Source of the DNA: an uncultured Bacteroides sp.
GTDB taxonomy: Bacteria > Bacteroidota > Bacteroidia > Bacteroidales > Bacteroidaceae
Reading direction: 5' to 3'
Assembly: GCF_937912035.1 (NCBI RefSeq)
Contig: NZ_CALDPF010000051.1
Coordinates: 1 to 57,004, forward strand
Length of the DNA: 57,004 nt
Shown: positions 53,740 to 57,004 of the stretch, piece by piece
Numbering within the stretch: the stretch's first letter is position 1
How the letters are laid out: each line of letters starts with the position of its first letter
The notes under the pieces: model-generated
Seen by the model: the letters and a program-made list of their open reading frames with translations, nothing else
The model's database searches: none
Told to the model about the DNA's origin: nothing
Program-made: the position numbers and the translations under genes

Positions 53740-55381
53740 TTTATTTTTAAGCAAAATTGAAAGTAACGATGAAATTTTAGAAGGTAATGCAGTAGATAGT
53801 TTTGTATATTATACTACGGCATACAGAAAACAGATAGATAAGTATTTCATGTTGAAAGACGTTCTTGATTCTATTTTTACAATTGATTTCTTGCTTGCTT
53901 ATTATAAAAATAATGAAGAGAAGAGAAAACTTATCTATCATTTGAGAAAGGACATCGAAGAAAAAACGGAAAATGCCCAAAATGCTAAGGACATATTAAA
54001 AAATTTAGACCCTACAACAGAATGTAAAATATCTATTATCATTGAATATCTACTTCGCCTTTTTGAAAAGAAAAATTCAGGATTGGCTGTAATTAATGGC
54101 AAAGTGTATTTTTACAATGGATGTTATTGGGAAATAATGGAAGATGATTTTGTAAAGCACTTTCTGTCTTTTGTAGCTGAAAAAAGTGGCTTGCCTCATT
54201 TCCAGGTAACTAAGGTTAGATTTATGGAAGCTTTATTCAAACAGCTTCTGTCTTCCTCTGTATCACCTGTTCCGGAAAAAACGAAAGAAGTAAAAATAAA
54301 TCTGCAAAATGGAACTTTTGTATGTAATGATGGAAGTTTTGAAATTCGTTCATTTTCTCCAGATGATATGCTTACATATCAGTTACCATTTGATTATAAC
54401 CCAAATGCCAAAGCCGAAAAGTTTACTGAATTTCTGGAATATGTTGTTCCTGAAAAAGAAGCAAGAATGGTAATTGCAGAGTATATTGCTTATGTCTTTG
54501 CAAAACATCTAAGGTGGGAAAAATGTATGGTACTTTATGGAAGCGGATGTAATGGAAAATCAGTTTTGATTGATGTTATATCAGCTCTACTTGGAAAACA
54601 GAACGTATGTAATATACCATTGGGCAGATTATGTGAAGCAAATGGGTATTATCGTGCTGAAATGGGAAATTATCTGCTAAATGCCTGTTCGGAAATGGGA
54701 AGCAAAGACAGTGACCCGGAAATGGTAAAGCAATTATTCAGTAACGACCCTGTAAGTGCACGTTCACCATACGGAAAGCCTATTACAGTTTCTAATTATT
54801 GCCGTTTTCTGTTCAGTACAAACTACATATCAAATAAAGATATGGAACAGACAAACGGGTTTTTCAGAAGGTTTTTATTTGTCATGTTTGAAGTGACAAT
54901 TCCGGAATGGAAAAAGAATCCGAACTTAGCTAAAGAAATAATAGAAGATGAACTAAGCGGAGTATTCAATTGGGTGCTTGAAGGTTTGCAAAGGATATTA
55001 GAACCTGGAAGACAAGGATTCACATATTCCGCACAAATAGATAAGGCAAACAGAGACTTTGAAAGAAACAGTAACAGTGTTGCTCTGTTTATGTCAGAAA
55101 AATATCTACAGCCTTCAAGTACAAAACATAGAGACGCAAAAGATTTGTATAATGAATACAAGTTTTTCTGTGAGGAAAACCGCTATGGTGCAGTAAGCAA
55201 ACAGGAGTTTTTAAGAAGGCTTGAAACTCAATTAAAATATTTCATCAAAAGGAAAGCAACAAACAACGCTACATGGGTATATTGTGAAGAAATCAAGAAT
55301 ACCGAAAAAGAGGACAACACTCTTGTTGGCAAATTAGAAGCAGAAGGTATTATAAACTCTAATAAAAGGAAATATTTATGA
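53729..55381 (+). CDS. Phage/plasmid primase-helicase, P4/D5 type
   Basis: This 550-residue protein has a C-terminal SF3 helicase with Walker A in YGSGCNGKS (G271-S278) and a Walker B-like stretch in NYLLNACSEMGSK. A C-terminal winged-helix-like region follows (KDLYNEYKFFCEENRYGAVSKQEFLRRLE). The N-terminal 200 residues have the D5_N-like region (KVYFYNGCYWEIMEDDFVKHFLSFVAE). The protein should unwind the island's origin. A stop-start overlap of 4 bp (ATGA) couples it to the primase gene. Confidence 0.9.
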   Translation: MGNDLFLSKIESNDEILEGNAVDSFVYYTTAYRKQIDKYFMLKDVLDSIFTIDFLLAYYKNNEEKRKLIYHLRKDIEEKTENAQNAKDILKNLDPTTECKISIIIEYLLRLFEKKNSGLAVINGKVYFYNGCYWEIMEDDFVKHFLSFVAEKSGLPHFQVTKVRFMEALFKQLLSSSVSPVPEKTKEVKINLQNGTFVCNDGSFEIRSFSPDDMLTYQLPFDYNPNAKAEKFTEFLEYVVPEKEARMVIAEYIAYVFAKHLRWEKCMVLYGSGCNGKSVLIDVISALLGKQNVCNIPLGRLCEANGYYRAEMGNYLLNACSEMGSKDSDPEMVKQLFSNDPVSARSPYGKPITVSNYCRFLFSTNYISNKDMEQTNGFFRRFLFVMFEVTIPEWKKNPNLAKEIIEDELSGVFNWVLEGLQRILEPGRQGFTYSAQIDKANRDFERNSNSVALFMSEKYLQPSSTKHRDAKDLYNEYKFFCEENRYGAVSKQEFLRRLETQLKYFIKRKATNNATWVYCEEIKNTEKEDNTLVGKLEAEGIINSNKRKYL

Positions 55382-56352
55382 TACAGAATTTAAAAGTTTC
55401 ATTGTTTAGCCGTAAGGATATTATAGTTCCTACAAGAACTGTCAATATTGGGGAATGGTTGTTACATAAAAATGAATATACTCCTATAGTCGAGAAGTTG
55501 AGAAATACCTCAAATGATAAGGAGAGGAAACACTTGAAAAATTCATTGCCAGCTATAACGGTAAGCGGAATATTTTCAAAACGTAGAGCAGATTGTATGA
55601 TAAGTCCTTCTAATTTAATCTGTATTGATATTGACGGGAAAGATAACCCGTCAGTATCAGATATGGAAGTCTTAAAAGCGAGATTGGCTAAACTGCCATA
55701 CGTTATGTATTGTGGACTTTCCGCAAGTGGTAAAGGGGTGTTCTGTATTATTCAATACGATGATTTTGGCAAGCACAAACTTCATTTCAATGCTTTGCAA
55801 CAGGAGTTTAAAGAAATGGGAATTATCATTGATTCAAGTTGCAGTGACATTTGTAGGTTGCGTTTCTATTCGTATGACGAACACCCTTATATAAATTGGA
55901 GCGCAGAAGTATATACACATACTTTGGAAAAATCCAATACAGCATTGAAAGCAAAGGAAATCATTCCAAAGAACAGTCCCGACAGACAAATTTCAAATGA
56001 AACTCCCCAATACCTATCTCTTGAAGAAGAATTGTTACAACCATCCAACCTTGATTTTGCAAGTGCCACGCCATTGTGTAAGACAGAAGAGGCAGAAAGA
56101 TTGCTGAATCTGGTTATTGAAAGGAAGATTGATATAACTCAAATTTATAACGATTGGATTAAAATAGGTCTTGTAATAAAAAATCTGTTTGGAGAGAAAG
56201 GACTTGATTTATTTTTGAATGTAAGTAGCTTTTATCCCAATTATTGCCAGGAAGAAGCTGAAAATAAATACTTTGAACTAAATGAGAAAAGATATAGAGC
56301 TAATACTCAAAGTCTGTTTGATATAGCGGCGAAATATGGAATACATAGATAA
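55378..56352 (+). CDS. Primase, BT4734/VirE N-terminal type with PriCT-like C-terminus
   Basis: This 324-residue protein has an N-terminal BT4734-like / VirE_N region (about 50-185): ICIDIDGKDNPSVSD, whose DxD pair fits the metal ligands of archaeo-eukaryotic primases, then YCGLSASGKGVFCIIQ and DSSCSDICRLRFYSYDEH. The C-terminal 90 residues (about 235-324) resemble PriCT-2: YNDWIKIGLVIKNLFGEKGLDLF. It would make primers for the helicase encoded just before it. In many Bacteroides elements the order is primase then helicase; here it is reversed. Confidence 0.85.
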   Translation: MIQNLKVSLFSRKDIIVPTRTVNIGEWLLHKNEYTPIVEKLRNTSNDKERKHLKNSLPAITVSGIFSKRRADCMISPSNLICIDIDGKDNPSVSDMEVLKARLAKLPYVMYCGLSASGKGVFCIIQYDDFGKHKLHFNALQQEFKEMGIIIDSSCSDICRLRFYSYDEHPYINWSAEVYTHTLEKSNTALKAKEIIPKNSPDRQISNETPQYLSLEEELLQPSNLDFASATPLCKTEEAERLLNLVIERKIDITQIYNDWIKIGLVIKNLFGEKGLDLFLNVSSFYPNYCQEEAENKYFELNEKRYRANTQSLFDIAAKYGIHR

Positions 56353-56372
56353 CCATTTAAAACAATATTATT

Positions 56373-56531
56373 ATGAACAAGAAAGTAAAAGATAAAAAAG
56401 AAAGTAAGTTCTCATTTGATAAGGAATTTCCTAAAATGACAGATACTATTTATTTAATTAACAACAACTCTGGTCATGGTATAAGTCAAATATGGTACAT
56501 CTTAAAGAATATGAAAATCATAAAATCGTGA
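56373..56531 (+). CDS. Small hypothetical protein (52 residues)
   Basis: This short open frame from ATG 56373 (MNKKVKDKKESKFSFDKEFP) ends at TGA 56531. It is basic at the N-terminus and shows no membrane segment. It lies 20 bp after the primase and before the terminator, so it could be the last gene of the replication operon. No family is recognised, and its reality rests on position and start. Confidence 0.5.
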   Translation: MNKKVKDKKESKFSFDKEFPKMTDTIYLINNNSGHGISQIWYILKNMKIIKS

Positions 56532-56566
56532 TGAGAACACTACTCATTCAAATTTATTGCGATATG

Positions 56567-56605
56567 GAGGGATAACTACCGGTGTGTAGATTATCCCTTT
56601 TATTA
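56567..56605 (+). terminator. Terminator of the replication operon
   Basis: GGGATA (56569-56574) pairs with TATCCC (56592-56597), and CTAC/GTAG pairs inside, followed by TTTTATT. Confidence 0.85.
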
Positions 56606-56612
56606 TACTCAT

Positions 56613-56632
56613 TTGTGCAATTTTTTGTGCAA
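56613..56632 (+). repeat. Right paired TTGTGCAA motifs, set 1
   Basis: TTGTGCAA at 56613-56620 and 56625-56632, 12 bp apart. Same motif and order as at 46009-46027. Confidence 0.65.
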
Positions 56633-56755
56633 GAAGATTCGTTCTCATACAATAATATATAATCTAAGCCTCATCATCGGACATCTTCAAGCAGTGTACA
56701 GAACATACCGTTAAGAAAGAACAAGTAAATTGAAGAAAAGCAAAGAAAGATATTT

Positions 56756-56828
56756 TTGAGGTAGTTTTTTCTTACGATTTCATTGATTATCACCATTTTA
56801 CCTCAACTTTTGTGCAAAATCTGTGCAA
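56756..56828. repeat. Right paired TTGTGCAA motifs, set 2, with an adjacent inverted repeat
   Basis: TTGTGCAA at 56810-56817 and CTGTGCAA at 56821-56828, 11 bp apart. Just to the left TTGAGGTA (56756-56763) and TACCTCAA (56799-56806) form an 8-bp inverted repeat, perhaps for an accessory bending protein. Confidence 0.6.
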
Positions 56829-56841
56829 GGAGCTATATAAA

Positions 56842-56880
56842 CAAAAAAAGACATCTAAGAAATATACATTCTTAAATGCC
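56842..56880 (-). terminator. Island-borne terminator of tRNA-Met
   Basis: On the minus strand 56880-56868 pairs with 56860-56848 over 13 bp (two G-U), followed by a T-run. It closely resembles the displaced host terminator at 45778-45818. Confidence 0.8.
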
Positions 56881-56903
56881 TGATAATTAATCTGTTATAT
56901 CTT

Positions 56904-56946
56904 GTAGCGGGAACCGGGATTGAACCGGTGACCTCATGATTATGAA
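56904..56946. repeat. attR: 43-bp direct repeat in tRNA-Met
   Basis: Exact copy of 45837-45879. It covers the tRNA-Met from the anticodon loop to the 3' end. The anticodon arm is a natural palindrome CATGATT-ATG-AATCATG (56935-56951), which probably gives the recombinase its two core sites. Confidence 0.95.
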
Positions 56947-56978
56947 TCATGCGCTCTAACCAGCTGAGCTATCCCGCC
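56905..56978 (-). tRNA. tRNA-Met (CAT)
   Basis: A 74-nt cloverleaf on the minus strand: acceptor GGCGGGA pairing with TCCCGCT, D arm GCTC/GAGC, anticodon loop TTCATAA, and T arm with GGTTCAATCC. Anticodon CAT. The acceptor stem starts with G-U, not the C-A mismatch of initiators, so elongator Met is likely; Ile2 with lysidine cannot be fully excluded. CCA is not encoded. CTTTG at the window edge (57004-57000) may be part of its promoter. Confidence 0.92.
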
Positions 56979-57004
56979 ATTGTTTCTCGATTGCGGGTGC
57001 AAAG

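Larger units (their letters stand above)
45837..56946. mobile_element. Integrated island of about 11.1 kb in tRNA-Met
   Basis: Bounded by the 43-bp repeat of the tRNA 3' half. In order it holds two minus-strand genes (glycine-rich membrane protein, HEPN protein), a tyrosine recombinase, a small charged protein, a lipoprotein with a long leader, an unknown gene, a minus-strand probable regulator, and an HTH-helicase-primase operon. I find no phage structural genes, relaxase or conjugation genes. It is compatible with a phage satellite, a mobilisable element that has lost its mob gene, or a helper-dependent element. Base content is slightly more AT-rich than the core genes. Confidence 0.9.

Noticed and set aside
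46009..56828. TTGTGCAA repeats as a CRISPR array
   Set aside because: The units are 8 bp, occur as three isolated pairs, and there are no spacers or cas genes.
45837..56946. Complete prophage
   Set aside because: There is an integrase and replication genes but no terminase, portal, capsid, tail or lysis gene.

Overview
The window looks like a Bacteroidales chromosome (phylum Bacteroidota). It is AT-rich. Several genes have the Bacteroidetes promoter pattern (TTTG, about 19 bp, TAnnTTTG), and many products are Bacteroidetes-type families: a long SecA with a SEC-C tail, DUF4105, DUF4421, DUF6340, a fused NfnA/NfnB-like oxidoreductase, a PafA-like phosphatase and an ISAon1-type transposon remnant. 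I cannot assign a genus from sequence alone.

Layout. 1-4.9 kb: housekeeping genes, mostly on the minus strand (class I fumarase running off the left edge, hflX, queH, a GNAT acetyltransferase) and one small membrane protein. 5.1-13.2 kb: a plus-strand run of five exported proteins (LPP20-like, DUF4384, transglutaminase-like, beta-propeller/OmpA-like, TPR/CARDB-like/caspase). This reads as one secreted or envelope-associated system and is the most unusual chromosomal locus here. 13.3-19.1 kb: a fused FAD/NAD(P) oxidoreductase facing a divergent 2-oxoacid:ferredoxin oxidoreductase operon, which carries an overlooked 56-codon membrane protein. 19.2-27.1 kb: a putative porin, a solute-binding protein, a Gfo/Idh/MocA oxidoreductase, a DUF4421 protein and valS. 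27.2-36.0 kb, minus strand: an MBL-fold hydrolase, an acidic protein, a DUF6340 lipoprotein, secA, a PafA-like phosphatase and a DUF4105 membrane protein. 36.2-44.8 kb, plus strand: coaX, an outer-membrane protein, a TPR protein, lptC, a CNNM/CorC-type protein, a PpiD/SurA-like isomerase, then rplU-rpmA.

44.9-57.0 kb is accessory. A decayed ISAon1-like element (44950-45740) is followed by an integrated island of about 11.1 kb, bounded by a perfect 43-bp repeat of the 3' half of tRNA-Met (45837-45879 and 56904-56946). The intact tRNA-Met gene lies at the right end on the minus strand. The island encodes a tyrosine recombinase, a HEPN-type protein next to a glycine-rich putative membrane protein (candidate defence cargo), a small charged protein, a lipoprotein behind a roughly 270-nt structured leader, an unknown protein, a probable regulator, a helix-turn-helix protein, a P4/D5-type helicase and a BT4734/VirE-N type primase. 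I see no capsid, terminase, relaxase or conjugation gene, so it resembles a satellite or a cryptic integrative element. Paired TTGTGCAA motifs near both ends look like recombinase arm-type sites, and the island carries its own near-copy of the tRNA terminator.

Most promising for new biology: the exported caspase operon, the island's structured leader, the HEPN pair, the terminator-like hairpin inside lptC and the structured rplU leader.
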